DNA of 64,000 bases, from positions 9,015 through 73,014 of the forward strand of contig NZ_JBQCHS010000016.1 in the NCBI RefSeq assembly GCF_051954455.1, given 5' to 3'. This DNA is from Pseudolysinimonas sp051954455 (GTDB lineage: Bacteria; Actinomycetota; Actinomycetes; Actinomycetales; Microbacteriaceae). The notes beneath the pieces were generated by a model. That model was not told the DNA's origin, searched no databases, and worked only from the letters and a program-made list of their open reading frames with translations. A program made the translations under genes and the position numbers. Every line of letters begins with the position of its first letter. Within the stretch, counting starts at the first letter, position 1. Shown in pieces: positions 28,696 through 37,619 of the stretch.

Positions 28696-28736
28696 TCATT
28701 ACGAGTGAGACGCTCTGCCGACTGAGCTAAGGCGGC
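28696..28736 (-). other. Right attachment junction: 5' half of host tRNA-Thr
   Basis: From 28736 leftward the sequence reads as a tRNA-Thr(CGT) 5' half: acceptor strand, D arm, anticodon stem TCTCA, loop CTCGTAA and TGA, then departs into unrelated DNA. The break falls just after the anticodon loop, a classic site-specific integration point. The 3' half should lie at the left junction, outside the window. Confidence 0.75.
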
Positions 28737-28772
28737 GCGGCCGCGCTGCAGCCTCGACGAGCATACCCGAGG

Positions 28773-29426
28773 TCAGCGGGGCGGCGGAGCGGAGGTCGCG
28801 AGCAGGTCGGTGAGCTCGGCAAACGACTCGTGCATCCGGTCGACGATCCGCTCGGCCGGCTCGCCCGAGGCGGCGAACGTCATCCAGGCGTGGCGCATGG
28901 TCGCGATGCAGACGAAGACCGCGAGCCGGGCGCGACGGGAGCGGTCGTCCTCCGGCTGCTCGGGGTGCTCGGCCGTGAGACGGCGCTCGACCACCTCGAG
29001 GAGGTCGGCCTCGAAGTGGCGGAAGTGCTCCATCCGCAGCGCCGTGATGTGCGGATAGCGCTGGAACACCTCCTTGCGCGCCGCGATCATCTCGACGTCG
29101 TGCGCGACGTCGTCGACGGTCGCGTCGAACAGGTGCCCGAGGTCGGCGATCAGCGGCCCGCGCGCGGCGATGAAGCGCTCGACGGCGGCGTCGGACGGCA
29201 TCTGCGGCGCCTCCCCGGCGAGGGCGTCCTCCTTCGACGGGAAGTAGTTGAAGAAGGTGCGGGGCGACACGTCGGCCAGGCGGCTGATCTCGTCGACGGT
29301 GGTCGACTCCAGCCCCTTCTCGCTGACGAGCTGCAGGGCGGCGAGGAGGATCGCGCGCCGGGTCGCGATGCGCTTGCGCTCGCGGAGACCGGGTTCCGCC
29401 GGATCCGCGGTCCCGACCTCCGACAT
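28773..29426 (-). CDS. TetR-family transcriptional regulator (217 aa)
   Basis: ATG 29426 gives the usual length; longer starts are possible. N-terminal helix-turn-helix: RAILLAALQLVSEKG, TTVDEISRLADVSPRTFFNYF at about 40-60. The remaining helices form the ligand domain. First chromosomal gene right of the attachment site. Regulated gene unknown; the neighbouring peptidase is in the same direction. Confidence 0.85.
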   Translation of the reverse strand: MSEVGTADPAEPGLRERKRIATRRAILLAALQLVSEKGLESTTVDEISRLADVSPRTFFNYFPSKEDALAGEAPQMPSDAAVERFIAARGPLIADLGHLFDATVDDVAHDVEMIAARKEVFQRYPHITALRMEHFRHFEADLLEVVERRLTAEHPEQPEDDRSRRARLAVFVCIATMRHAWMTFAASGEPAERIVDRMHESFAELTDLLATSAPPPR

Positions 29427-29482
29427 GCTCCTATTCTCGCCGACGTCGCGCCGCGTCGCCGGGTCCCGCGCGGTGACCGGTG

Positions 29483-31054
29483 TCAGCACATCGGGTCGGA
29501 GGCCGGCACCTTCCCGCTCACGAAGAAGTCGTCGACCGCCGAGTCGACGCAGCTGTTGCCCTTGTTGTAGCCGGTGTGCCCCTCGCCCTTACGGGTGACG
29601 AGGTGACCGTTCTGCAGCTCCTTGGCGAGGTTGCGGGCCCAGACGTACGGGGTCGCCGGGTCGTTGGTCGTGCCGACGACGAGGATCGGGGCGGATCCGT
29701 CGGCGTGGATCGCGACCCGGTCCCGGGTGCCGGGGAACGGCCACTTCGCGCACGATGTGCCGCCCCATGACATCACGGGTCCGAAGACCGGCGCCTGCGC
29801 GGCGAGCTGGGCCGCCTGCTGCGTCATGTCGACGATGTTGTCGTCGCTCGTGTAGTCGAGGCAGTTGATCGCCGTGAACGCCTCGGTCTCGTTGGAGCTG
29901 TAGGTGCCGCTCGAGCTGCGGTCGTTGTAGGAATCGGCGAGCGTGAACGCGACGGAGGTGCCCCCCTTCCGGACGTCGTCGAAGAGCTTGTCGAGATAGG
30001 ACCAGTTGTCGCGGTTGTAGAGCGGCAGGATGATCGCGCTGAACATCGTGTTCGCGCCGAGTTCCCGGCCGTCGTCGCCGGGGAGGGGGCTCTGCTGCAG
30101 CTGCTGCAGGATCCGCTGGACCTCGGTCATGCCCTGGTCGACCGAGCCGTGGAACGGGCAGCCCTTCCGCGTGAGGCAGTCCTTCAGGTAGGCGCGGAAC
30201 GCGCTCTCGAACCCCTTGGCCTGGGTGAGCGTCACGTCGAAGTCGGACGTCGCCGGGTCGAGGGCGCCGTCGAGCACGAGACGCCCGGTCTTCTTCGGGT
30301 AGAGGTCGGCGTAGGTCGCGCCGAGGAGCGTGCCGTAGGAGTAGCCGAGGTAGTTGAGCTTCTTGTCGCCGAGGACCGCGCGGAGCAGGTCGAGGTCGCG
30401 TGCGGCGCTGTCGGTGTCGATGTACTGCAGCAGCGGGCCGGTGTGCTCGAGGCAGCTCTGCCCGAAGCTCCCGTTCTCCGCCTCGGTCGCCGCGATCCAC
30501 GACGGCGTCCCCGGCGTTCCGGGCACGATGCCGTAGATGAACTGGTCGAGCACCTTCGGGCCGCCGCAGTCGACGGCCGATGAGGAGCCGACCCCGCGCG
30601 GGTCGAAGCCGACGATGTCGTAGTTCTTCTGCAGCCGGCCGTCGACCGCGTAGCTCAGGCTCGTCTTGATGAAGTCGACCCCCGACGCGCCCGGGCCGCC
30701 GGGGTTCACGAGGAGTGACCCGAGTGGCTTCTGGGTGGCGGGATGGCGGATGAGGGCGAGGTCGATCGAGGCCTGCGCCGGGTCCTGCCAGTTCATCGGC
30801 GCCTTGGCGGTCGCGCACTGGAGACCTCCGTCGCACGCGCGCCAGCGGAGCACCTGCGAGTAGAACGGCTGCAGGTCGGCCGCGACCGTCTCCTTCGTGG
30901 GCGTCGACACCGTCGAGGCGGGGCGCGGCGGCTGGAACCAGGAGACGCAGCCGCTCAGCAGCAGTGAAGCGGCCGTCGCGACGACGAGCGCGGCGAGGAG
31001 GCGGCGGCGGGTCACCCGCACATCCTTCCAGGCGCGGCTGAGCGTCGCGATCAT
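29483..31054 (-). CDS. TAP-family alpha/beta hydrolase lipoprotein (523 aa)
   Basis: Signal and lipobox LLLSGC near residue 37 anchor it outside the membrane. Alpha/beta hydrolase fold with oxyanion PGGPGASG, DPRGVG, nucleophile elbow GYSYG, and a C-terminal TAP domain with the acid in NDPATPY and histidine in GEGHTGY. Resembles tripeptidyl aminopeptidases of actinobacteria, which take residues from peptides. ATG 31054 places the basic signal RRRLLAALVV correctly. Confidence 0.88.
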   Translation of the reverse strand: MIATLSRAWKDVRVTRRRLLAALVVATAASLLLSGCVSWFQPPRPASTVSTPTKETVAADLQPFYSQVLRWRACDGGLQCATAKAPMNWQDPAQASIDLALIRHPATQKPLGSLLVNPGGPGASGVDFIKTSLSYAVDGRLQKNYDIVGFDPRGVGSSSAVDCGGPKVLDQFIYGIVPGTPGTPSWIAATEAENGSFGQSCLEHTGPLLQYIDTDSAARDLDLLRAVLGDKKLNYLGYSYGTLLGATYADLYPKKTGRLVLDGALDPATSDFDVTLTQAKGFESAFRAYLKDCLTRKGCPFHGSVDQGMTEVQRILQQLQQSPLPGDDGRELGANTMFSAIILPLYNRDNWSYLDKLFDDVRKGGTSVAFTLADSYNDRSSSGTYSSNETEAFTAINCLDYTSDDNIVDMTQQAAQLAAQAPVFGPVMSWGGTSCAKWPFPGTRDRVAIHADGSAPILVVGTTNDPATPYVWARNLAKELQNGHLVTRKGEGHTGYNKGNSCVDSAVDDFFVSGKVPASDPMC

Positions 31055-31067
31055 GACAACGAGTGCC

Positions 31068-32198
31068 CTACGGCCGCCGGACCGCGGCGACCAGGACCGC
31101 CTCGAGGGCCAGCGCCGGGGCCACGTTGCCGGCGATCCGTTCGCGCGCGGCGGCGATCGCATCGCGGGTGGCGAGCGTCTGCTCCGGCGCGGACGACCGG
31201 GCCGCCGCCTCCAGCTCGCCGTAGATCGCGAGGTTGACCGGCTCCGAGTCCACCCCGAGCTGGAGCAGCAGGATGTCGCGATAGAGCGAGAGCAGGTCGA
31301 CGAGGATCCGGTCGAGCCCGTCGCGCAGGCTCCGGGTCGCGCGCCGCTTCTGGTCGTCCTCGAGCGCCTTCAGCTGGCCGCGGAGCGCCGGCGGCACCGT
31401 GCCGCCCGGATCGACGCCGAGGGACCGCAGGGTCGCCGCGCGCTCCTCCTCGTCGCGCTCCGTCGTGATCGCCTTCGCGTCGGCCCCGGCGACCTCGAGA
31501 AGCGCGGCCGCCGCGAGCACGGCGCCCGAGGCGCTGCGGACGCCGAGCGCGAGCTGCAGGGTCCGGGCGCGGCGGCGGCGGGCCTCCTCGCTCGTCGCGA
31601 GGCGATGCGCCATGCCGACGTGCGACTGCGATTCGCGCGCAGCGCGCTCCGCCTCGGGGCGGCTGACACCGTCGCGGCGTTCGATGAGACCGGCGACGTC
31701 GGCGACCGACGGCACGCGGAGCCGTACCGTGCGCACGCGGGATCGGATGGTCGGCAGCAGGTCGGCCTCGCTCGGCGCGCAGAGGATCCAGACCGTACGC
31801 GGCGGCGGCTCCTCGAGCGCCTTGAGCAGCACGTTGGAGGTGCGCTCGGTCATCCGGTCCGCATCCTCGATGACCATGACGCGGTAGCGGCCGACGCTCG
31901 GCGAGAAGGCGCTCGCGGCGACGAGCCGGCGCACCGGCTCGATGAGGATCTGGACGCCTTCGGTCGCGAGCACGCCGAGGTCGGGGTGGGTGCGTGCGAG
32001 CACCTGCCCGTCGGTCACCGGGTCGCCGCCCTCCCGCGAGAGCAGCGCCGCCGCGAAGGCGTACGCGAGGGTGGAGCGACCCGATCCCGGCGGACCGGTG
32101 ATGAGCCAGGAGTGCGCGAGCGCGGCGTCGTCGGCCGTGGCGGCGCGCATGGTGGCGATGGCCTCGGCCTGGCCGGTCAGCTCATCCCACAGCGCCAC
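31068..32198 (-). CDS. holB: DNA polymerase III delta' subunit (376 aa)
   Basis: GTG 32198. AAA+ clamp-loader subunit with ITGPPGSGRST (the P-loop lysine replaced by arginine, as is common in this subunit), the VIEDADRM Walker B region and the SNVLLKALEEPP sensor region. Part of the loader that places the beta clamp on DNA. Sits directly after tmk, the usual actinobacterial order. Confidence 0.9.
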   Translation of the reverse strand: MALWDELTGQAEAIATMRAATADDAALAHSWLITGPPGSGRSTLAYAFAAALLSREGGDPVTDGQVLARTHPDLGVLATEGVQILIEPVRRLVAASAFSPSVGRYRVMVIEDADRMTERTSNVLLKALEEPPPRTVWILCAPSEADLLPTIRSRVRTVRLRVPSVADVAGLIERRDGVSRPEAERAARESQSHVGMAHRLATSEEARRRRARTLQLALGVRSASGAVLAAAALLEVAGADAKAITTERDEEERAATLRSLGVDPGGTVPPALRGQLKALEDDQKRRATRSLRDGLDRILVDLLSLYRDILLLQLGVDSEPVNLAIYGELEAAARSSAPEQTLATRDAIAAARERIAGNVAPALALEAVLVAAVRRP

Positions 32199-32207
32199 GG
32201 GTCGAGG

Positions 32208-32897
32208 CTACCGACCGCCGCCGACGCGTTCGTGCTCGCGACCGCGCTCGGCGACCCGGGCGCGGATCGCGGCGGCGAGCTCGTCGACGGGGAGCGTCGC
32301 GTCGAGGACGAGGAAGCGCTCCGGCTGCGCGGCGGCGAGCCCGAGGTAGGCGTCCCGGACGCGCGCGTGGAACTCGGCGGTCTCCGCCTCGAGCCGGTCG
32401 TACCGCGTGCGGGCCGCGTCGAGGCGCGCACGGCCGATCGCCGGGTCGAGGTCCAGGAGCACCGTGAGGTCCGGCAGCAGCCCCTCGGCCGCCCAGAGCG
32501 AGAGGTCGCGGATCTCGGCGCCGTCGATCTCGCGGCCCGCGCCCTTGTAGGCGACCGACGAGTCCAGGTAGCGGTCCTGGATGACGACCTCGCCGCGCGC
32601 GAGCGCCGGGCGCACGAGCGTCGCGATGTGGTGCGCGCGGTCGGCGGCGTAGAGGAGGGCCTCGGCGCGGGGGGCGATGTGGCCGCGACGGTGCAAGACG
32701 ATCTCGCGCAGCTCCGCGCCGAGGTCGGTGCCGCCGGGTTCGCGGGTGCGGACGACGGTGCGCCCCTGCCCGCTCAGCCACTCCTCGAGCAGCGCGGCCT
32801 GCGTCGACTTGCCCGAGCCGTCGCCGCCCTCGAAGGTGACGAACAGCCCGCGCGGTCGGTCGGTGCCGCGCTCGTCGGCACCGGGCTCCTGCGACAT
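32208..32897 (-). CDS. tmk: Thymidylate kinase (229 aa)
   Basis: ATG 32897. P-loop FEGGDGSGKST (22-32), substrate motif REPGGT, and QDRYLDSSVAYKG DR-Y signature. Converts dTMP to dTDP. Lies between topA and holB. Confidence 0.93.
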   Translation of the reverse strand: MSQEPGADERGTDRPRGLFVTFEGGDGSGKSTQAALLEEWLSGQGRTVVRTREPGGTDLGAELREIVLHRRGHIAPRAEALLYAADRAHHIATLVRPALARGEVVIQDRYLDSSVAYKGAGREIDGAEIRDLSLWAAEGLLPDLTVLLDLDPAIGRARLDAARTRYDRLEAETAEFHARVRDAYLGLAAAQPERFLVLDATLPVDELAAAIRARVAERGREHERVGGGR

Positions 32898-32902
32898 GCC
32901 GG

Positions 32903-35620
32903 CTACTTCTTCGCGGGAGCGCGTCGCGTGGTCGTGCGCTTCGCGCCCGACTTCGGCTTGGCCGGACCCTTGGCGCGCTTGTCGGCGAGCAGCTGGACGG
33001 CCCGGTCGAAGTCGACGGATTCCACGTCCTCGCCGCGCGGGATCGTCGCGTTGGTCTCCCCGTCGGTCACGTACGCGCCGAACCGGCCGTCGCGGATCCG
33101 GATGGGCTTGCCGCTCACCGGGTCGGCCTCGAACTCCTTGAGCGCGCTCGAGGCGCGGCGGGCGCCGTACTTCGGCTGCGCGAAGATCTCGAGCGCGGCG
33201 GGCAGCTCGATGTCGAAGATCTGCTGCTCCGACTCGAGCGACCGGCTGTCGGTGCCCTTCTTCAGATACGGGCCGAAGCGTCCGTTCTGCGCGGTGATCT
33301 CCTCGCCCGACTCCGGGTCGGACCCGACGACGCGCGGGAGGCTCAGGAGCTTCAGCGCGGTCTCGAGGTCGACGGCCGCCGGATCCATGGACTTGAAGAG
33401 GGAGGCCGTGCGCGGCTTGGGCGCGTCCTTCTTCGCCGCCTTCTTCTTCGGCTTCTTCACCTCGCCGGTGGCGGGGTCGACCTCGGGCTCGTCCTCCGGC
33501 GCCTCCGGCAGGAGCTCGGTCACGTAGGGGCCGTAGCGGCCGTCCTTCGCCACGATCTGCCGGCCGTTCTCGGGGTTCTCGCCGAGCACGCGATCGCCGA
33601 CCTCCGGCGCCTCGATGAGCTCGCGGGCGCGGGCCTCGGTGAGCTCGTCGGGCGCCATGTCGTCGGGCACGTTCACGCGGCGCGGGGTGTCGGATCCCTC
33701 GACCGGCACCTCGAGGTACGGGCCGTAGCGGCCGATCCGCAGCGTGATGTCGTCGGCGATGCGCACCGAGTTGATGTCGCGCGCGTCGATCTCGCCCAGG
33801 TTCTCGACCACGTGCTGCAACCCGCGGTGCTTGTCGCCGCCGAAGTAGAACTCGGTGAGCCAGCCGACGCGCTCCGCCTCGCCGTCGGCGATGCGGTCGA
33901 GGTCGTCCTCCATGGAGGCGGTGAAGTCGTAGGCGACGAGGTCCGAGAAGTGGTCCTCCAGCAGCCGCACGACGCTGAACGCGATCCAGTTCGGAACGAG
34001 CGACTGGCCGCGCGGGGTGACGTAGCCGCGGTCCACGATCGTCGAGATGATGCTCGCGTAGGTCGAGGGCCGGCCGATGCCGAGCTCCTCGAGCGTCTTC
34101 ACGAGGCTCGCCTCGGTGTAGCGCGGCGGCGGGCTCGTCTCGTGACCCTTCGCCTCGACCTCCTGGTCGTCGAGCTCCTGGCCCTCCGTCAGCGGCGGGA
34201 GGCTCGCGCCCTCGGTGTCGGCGCCGTCGGTGGTCGCCGCCTCCTCGCGCGTCTCGTCGGTGCCCTCCTGGTAGGCCGAGAGGAAGCCCCTGAACGTGAT
34301 GACGGTGCCGGATGCCGTGAACTCGGCCGTCCCGGCGTCCGCCGTCGCACCCGCGATCGTCACGGTCGCGGTCGACCCGCGCGCGTCGGCCATCTGCGAG
34401 GCGACCGTCCGCTTCCAGATCAGGTCGTAGAGCTTGAAGTCGTTGCCGCGGAGCGTGCTCGCGAGCTCCGAGGGCGTCTTGAACACGTCGCCCGCGGGGC
34501 GGATCGCCTCGTGCGCCTCCTGCGCGTTCTTCGACTTGCCGGCGTACATGCGCGGCTTCTCCGGCACCGTCTCCGGACCGTAGAGCTTCGCGGCCTGGGT
34601 GCGCGCCGCGGTGATCGCCTGCTGCGACAGGTTCGGCGAGTCCGTTCGCATGTAGGTGATGTAGCCGTTCTCGTACAGCCCCTGCGCGACGCTCATGGTC
34701 TGCCGGGCCGAGAAGCGGAGCTTGCGGGCGGCCTCCTGCTGGAGGGTGGAGGTCGTGAACGGCGCGGCCGGACGGCGCGTGTAGGGCTTCGACTCGACGG
34801 AGGCGACGGTCCAGCGCGCGGTGTCGGCGCGGAGGGCATCGGCGAGACGGGTGGCCGACTCCTCGTCGAGCGCGACGGCGTCGCTTTTCATCGCGCCGCG
34901 GTCGTCGAAGTCGCGTCCGCTGGCGATGCGGCGGCCGTCGAGCCGGGCGAGGCGCGCCTCGAAGGCCTGCCCGCCGCCCTGCGCGGCGAGCCGCGCCGTC
35001 AGGTCCCAGTACGTCGCGGAGACGAAGGCGAGCCGCTCCCGCTCGCGGTCGACGACGAGGCGCGTCGCGGCCGACTGCACGCGCCCCGCGGAGAGCCCCG
35101 GGCCGACCTTGCGCCACAGCACCGGCGACACCTCGTAGCCGTAGATGCGGTCGAGCGCGCGGCGGGTCTCCTGGGCGTCGACGAGCGCCATGTCGATCTG
35201 GCGCGTGTTCTGCTCGGCGCGCTGGATCGCCTCCTTGGTGATCTCGTGGAACACCATGCGCTTGACCGGGACCTTGGGGTTCAGCACCTCGAGGAGGTGC
35301 CACGCGATGGCCTCGCCCTCGCGGTCCTCATCGGTTGCGAGGTAGAGCTCGTCGGCGCCCTTGAGGGCCTTCTTGAGCTCGGAGACCGTCCTCTTCTTCT
35401 CTTCGCTGACGACGTAATAGGGGACGAACCCGTTCTCCACGTCGATCGAGAACCGTCCCATGAGCCCCTTCTTGAGCTCCGCCGGGAGGTTCTTCGGCTC
35501 CACGAGATCGCGGATGTGCCCGACCGAGGCCTGCACCTCGTAGCCGTCGCCCAGGTACTGGGCGATCGTCTTGGCCTTCGCCGGGGACTCGACGATGACC
35601 AGCTTCTTGCTGTCGGTCAC
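32903..35620 (-). CDS. topA: DNA topoisomerase I (905 aa)
   Basis: GTG 35620 with GGTGGAG upstream. Toprim domain with VESPAKAKTI and DEDREGE (97-103), catalytic tyrosine in ITYMRTDS (Y323), and C-terminal repeats each containing GRYGPY- or GRFGPY-like cores in place of zinc fingers, ending in a Lys/Arg tail. Relaxes negative supercoils. Typical actinobacterial type IA enzyme. Confidence 0.95.
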   Translation of the reverse strand: MTDSKKLVIVESPAKAKTIAQYLGDGYEVQASVGHIRDLVEPKNLPAELKKGLMGRFSIDVENGFVPYYVVSEEKKRTVSELKKALKGADELYLATDEDREGEAIAWHLLEVLNPKVPVKRMVFHEITKEAIQRAEQNTRQIDMALVDAQETRRALDRIYGYEVSPVLWRKVGPGLSAGRVQSAATRLVVDRERERLAFVSATYWDLTARLAAQGGGQAFEARLARLDGRRIASGRDFDDRGAMKSDAVALDEESATRLADALRADTARWTVASVESKPYTRRPAAPFTTSTLQQEAARKLRFSARQTMSVAQGLYENGYITYMRTDSPNLSQQAITAARTQAAKLYGPETVPEKPRMYAGKSKNAQEAHEAIRPAGDVFKTPSELASTLRGNDFKLYDLIWKRTVASQMADARGSTATVTIAGATADAGTAEFTASGTVITFRGFLSAYQEGTDETREEAATTDGADTEGASLPPLTEGQELDDQEVEAKGHETSPPPRYTEASLVKTLEELGIGRPSTYASIISTIVDRGYVTPRGQSLVPNWIAFSVVRLLEDHFSDLVAYDFTASMEDDLDRIADGEAERVGWLTEFYFGGDKHRGLQHVVENLGEIDARDINSVRIADDITLRIGRYGPYLEVPVEGSDTPRRVNVPDDMAPDELTEARARELIEAPEVGDRVLGENPENGRQIVAKDGRYGPYVTELLPEAPEDEPEVDPATGEVKKPKKKAAKKDAPKPRTASLFKSMDPAAVDLETALKLLSLPRVVGSDPESGEEITAQNGRFGPYLKKGTDSRSLESEQQIFDIELPAALEIFAQPKYGARRASSALKEFEADPVSGKPIRIRDGRFGAYVTDGETNATIPRGEDVESVDFDRAVQLLADKRAKGPAKPKSGAKRTTTRRAPAKK

Positions 35621-35703
35621 ACTCCACCTTCCGTTCGAGGCACACCATACACATGGGTCAGTGGGAGGCGCTGACGGTGCCGAAGGCGTCACGGGCGGGC
35701 GGA

Positions 35704-36060
35704 TCACCGCGGCGGCCCCGCCGTCGCACGCGCCGTGAGCGGCACACCGGCCACGCTCGCCGCCACCGCGACGGTGAGGACGAGCCCGTCCGCGGTGCAC
35801 GAGAGGAGCTGCGCGCCGTCCGCCTCGGCCACCCGCCCCGCGGTCGGGCACGGGTCTCCCGCGACGGCGCCGGCCGCGGCATCGGCGGCGGCGAGTGCGG
35901 CCGCATCGGCGGCCGCGACGACCCGCTGCCGGACCGCGAGCCCGGCTCCCAGCGCGACGGCCGCGGTCGCGACGAGCGCGACGACGGCGAGGACGGCGAT
36001 CGCGACGGCGGCGCCCGCTCCGGCATCGCGGCGGGCGTCCGCCCCGGCGGGCTGCCTCAT
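35704..36060 (-). CDS. TadE-like/helicase-neighbourhood protein (118 aa)
   Basis: ATG 36060 overlaps the upstream stop (ATGA). One N-terminal membrane helix with the Ala-rich AAADAAALAAADA segment that follows it in TadG/'secretion neighbourhood' TadE-like proteins, plus two cysteines (DPCPTAG, LLSCTA). Minor pseudopilin or assembly factor of the Tad pilus. Confidence 0.75.
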   Translation of the reverse strand: MRQPAGADARRDAGAGAAVAIAVLAVVALVATAAVALGAGLAVRQRVVAAADAAALAAADAAAGAVAGDPCPTAGRVAEADGAQLLSCTADGLVLTVAVAASVAGVPLTARATAGPPR

Positions 36061-36398
36061 CCGCTGCGGAGCGCGCAGCTCGTGGCGCCGACCGTGCCGA
36101 ACGCCGCGGCCGGCCCGGCTCCCGTGACGCTCACGTGCACGCACACCAGCCCGTCACGCTCGCTGCTCGCCCAGGTCGCCCCCGGGAGCTGCGCGCCGAG
36201 GTGCGCTGCGACCGAGCCGCCCGCCTCGCCGCGGCCCAGGATGCGCGCCGCGTCGGCGGCGGCGTCCTGCGCGCGCAGCTGGAGGGCGGCGACGCCGACC
36301 CCGGCGAGCGCCGCGACGAGCACGAGCATGACGGCCGGCATGGCGACCGCGAACTCCGCCGCCGCGGCGCCCGCGTCAGCCCGCGACCGTGAGCGCAC
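36057..36398 (-). CDS. TadE-like pseudopilin (113 aa)
   Basis: GTG 36398 is chosen to limit overlap with the pilin gene; ATG 36434 is an alternative. AAAAEFAVAMPAVMLVLVAALAG is the conserved TadE start, with glutamate at the fifth position after the processing site. Cysteines near the end (VCVHV, SCAL). Confidence 0.72.
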   Translation of the reverse strand: MRSRSRADAGAAAAEFAVAMPAVMLVLVAALAGVGVAALQLRAQDAAADAARILGRGEAGGSVAAHLGAQLPGATWASSERDGLVCVHVSVTGAGPAAAFGTVGATSCALRSG

Positions 36399-36591
36399 GG
36401 TGGACGAGGTCCGTGAGCATGCCCTGCACGGCACCGGACTTCAGGATCACGACGAGCAGTCCGGCGAAGCCGACCGCGGCCATGATCACGACGGCGTATT
36501 CGGCGGTGGCGGCGCCCGCGTCGGCCGGCAGGCGTCGCAGCCGAGCCGCGAGCGCGGCGCGTCGGGTGGGGAGGGAGAGGGATCGGGTCAT
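36376..36591 (-). CDS. DUF4244 Flp-like pilin (71 aa)
   Basis: ATG 36591 after CAGGAG. Basic leader, then GAATAEYAVVIMAAVGFAGLL, the Flp-type processing site followed by the hydrophobic spine, and a short end. Likely the major subunit of the Tad pilus. Confidence 0.82.
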   Translation of the reverse strand: MTRSLSLPTRRAALAARLRRLPADAGAATAEYAVVIMAAVGFAGLLVVILKSGAVQGMLTDLVHRALTVAG

Positions 36592-36683
36592 GTGCTCCTG
36601 CCTTCGGTTCGGGCACGAACGGGTCCAGCATCGTCTGCGGTTCGCCCGAGCGCTCACGTCACGGCCGGTCCGGGGGATCGGAT

Positions 36684-37619
36684 TCACAGGACGGCAGCGG
36701 TGGAGGAGAGCAGAGCGAGCAGGACCGGCGCGACGCCCAGCAGGACGAACGCGGGCAGGACGCACAGCCCGAGCGGGGCGAGGAGGCGCGTCTCGAGGCG
36801 GGCCGCGCGGGAGGCGGCATCGGCCCGGGCGATGCGCCGCAGCTCCTCCGCCTCGGCCCGCAGCAGCGCCGCGGCGGGCACGCCGGCCGCCCGGCTGAAC
36901 GCCAGGACCTCGGCCCCCTGCTCGACGGCTCCGCGACGAGCGGCCTCGAGGTCGACATCGTCGAGCGCGGCATCGACCAGACCGGCCGCGCGGTCGACGC
37001 CCGCGCCACCCCGTAACGCGATCGCGAGCAGGTCGAGGCCGAGGCCGGGGGTCGGATCGAGCCGCGACGCCGCGCGAACCATCCTCCCGATCCATCGCAC
37101 GCCGCACGCGATCAGCGCTCCGCCCGCGACCAGGCAGACCCACCCGGGCGGCGTCGTGAACAACGTGCCGAGCGCGTCGACCCCGATGAGGGCTGCGAGC
37201 CCGATGCCGACCAACGGGAGCAGCAGCACCACCCGCGCGGTCGCCACCGGTCCGGCTCGCGCGACCTCCACGTCGCGAGCGGTCTGGGCGAGCGCCCGGA
37301 GGGTCGCGGCCAGCTCTCGGAGGGCCGGCGAGAGCGGGGCGCCCGCCTCGGTCGCGACGCGCCAGGCGGCTGCGACCGAGCGCCACGCGATGCTCTCCTC
37401 CGCCGGCGCGCTGCTCGCCGCCGACACGAGGCGGGCGGCGAGCTCGTGGCCCACAGGCGCGCCGCTCGCGACCGCGGCCGCCACCCCACCGCTGCGGGCG
37501 ACGTGCGTCCACGCGGACGGCGGCGCGATGCCCGCATCCAGCAGGACCGCGAGACGGTCGACCGTGGAGGCCGCGGCGGCGAGATCGACGCGCGGCGCCC
37601 TCCGCCAGGACGGCCTCAC
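36684..37619 (-). CDS. Tad pilus inner-membrane platform protein, TadB/TadC type (311 aa)
   Basis: GTG 37619 overlaps the ATPase stop. A T2SS-F-type domain (AGIAPPSAWTHVA near the start) with membrane helices around residues 135-175 and at the C-terminus. One fused gene stands where TadB and TadC are often separate. Confidence 0.78.
   Translation of the reverse strand: MRPSWRRAPRVDLAAAASTVDRLAVLLDAGIAPPSAWTHVARSGGVAAAVASGAPVGHELAARLVSAASSAPAEESIAWRSVAAAWRVATEAGAPLSPALRELAATLRALAQTARDVEVARAGPVATARVVLLLPLVGIGLAALIGVDALGTLFTTPPGWVCLVAGGALIACGVRWIGRMVRAASRLDPTPGLGLDLLAIALRGGAGVDRAAGLVDAALDDVDLEAARRGAVEQGAEVLAFSRAAGVPAAALLRAEAEELRRIARADAASRAARLETRLLAPLGLCVLPAFVLLGVAPVLLALLSSTAAVL

Noticed and set aside
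28547..28736. Simple tandem duplication of tRNA-Thr with decay of one copy, no integration
   Set aside because: Possible, but the break lies exactly after the anticodon loop, and everything to the left has phage-like content, which fits an integration junction better.
32208..35303. Open frame of 1031 codons across tmk and topA
   Set aside because: Mostly an out-of-frame read of topA that joins the real tmk frame; Arg/Pro-rich shadow.
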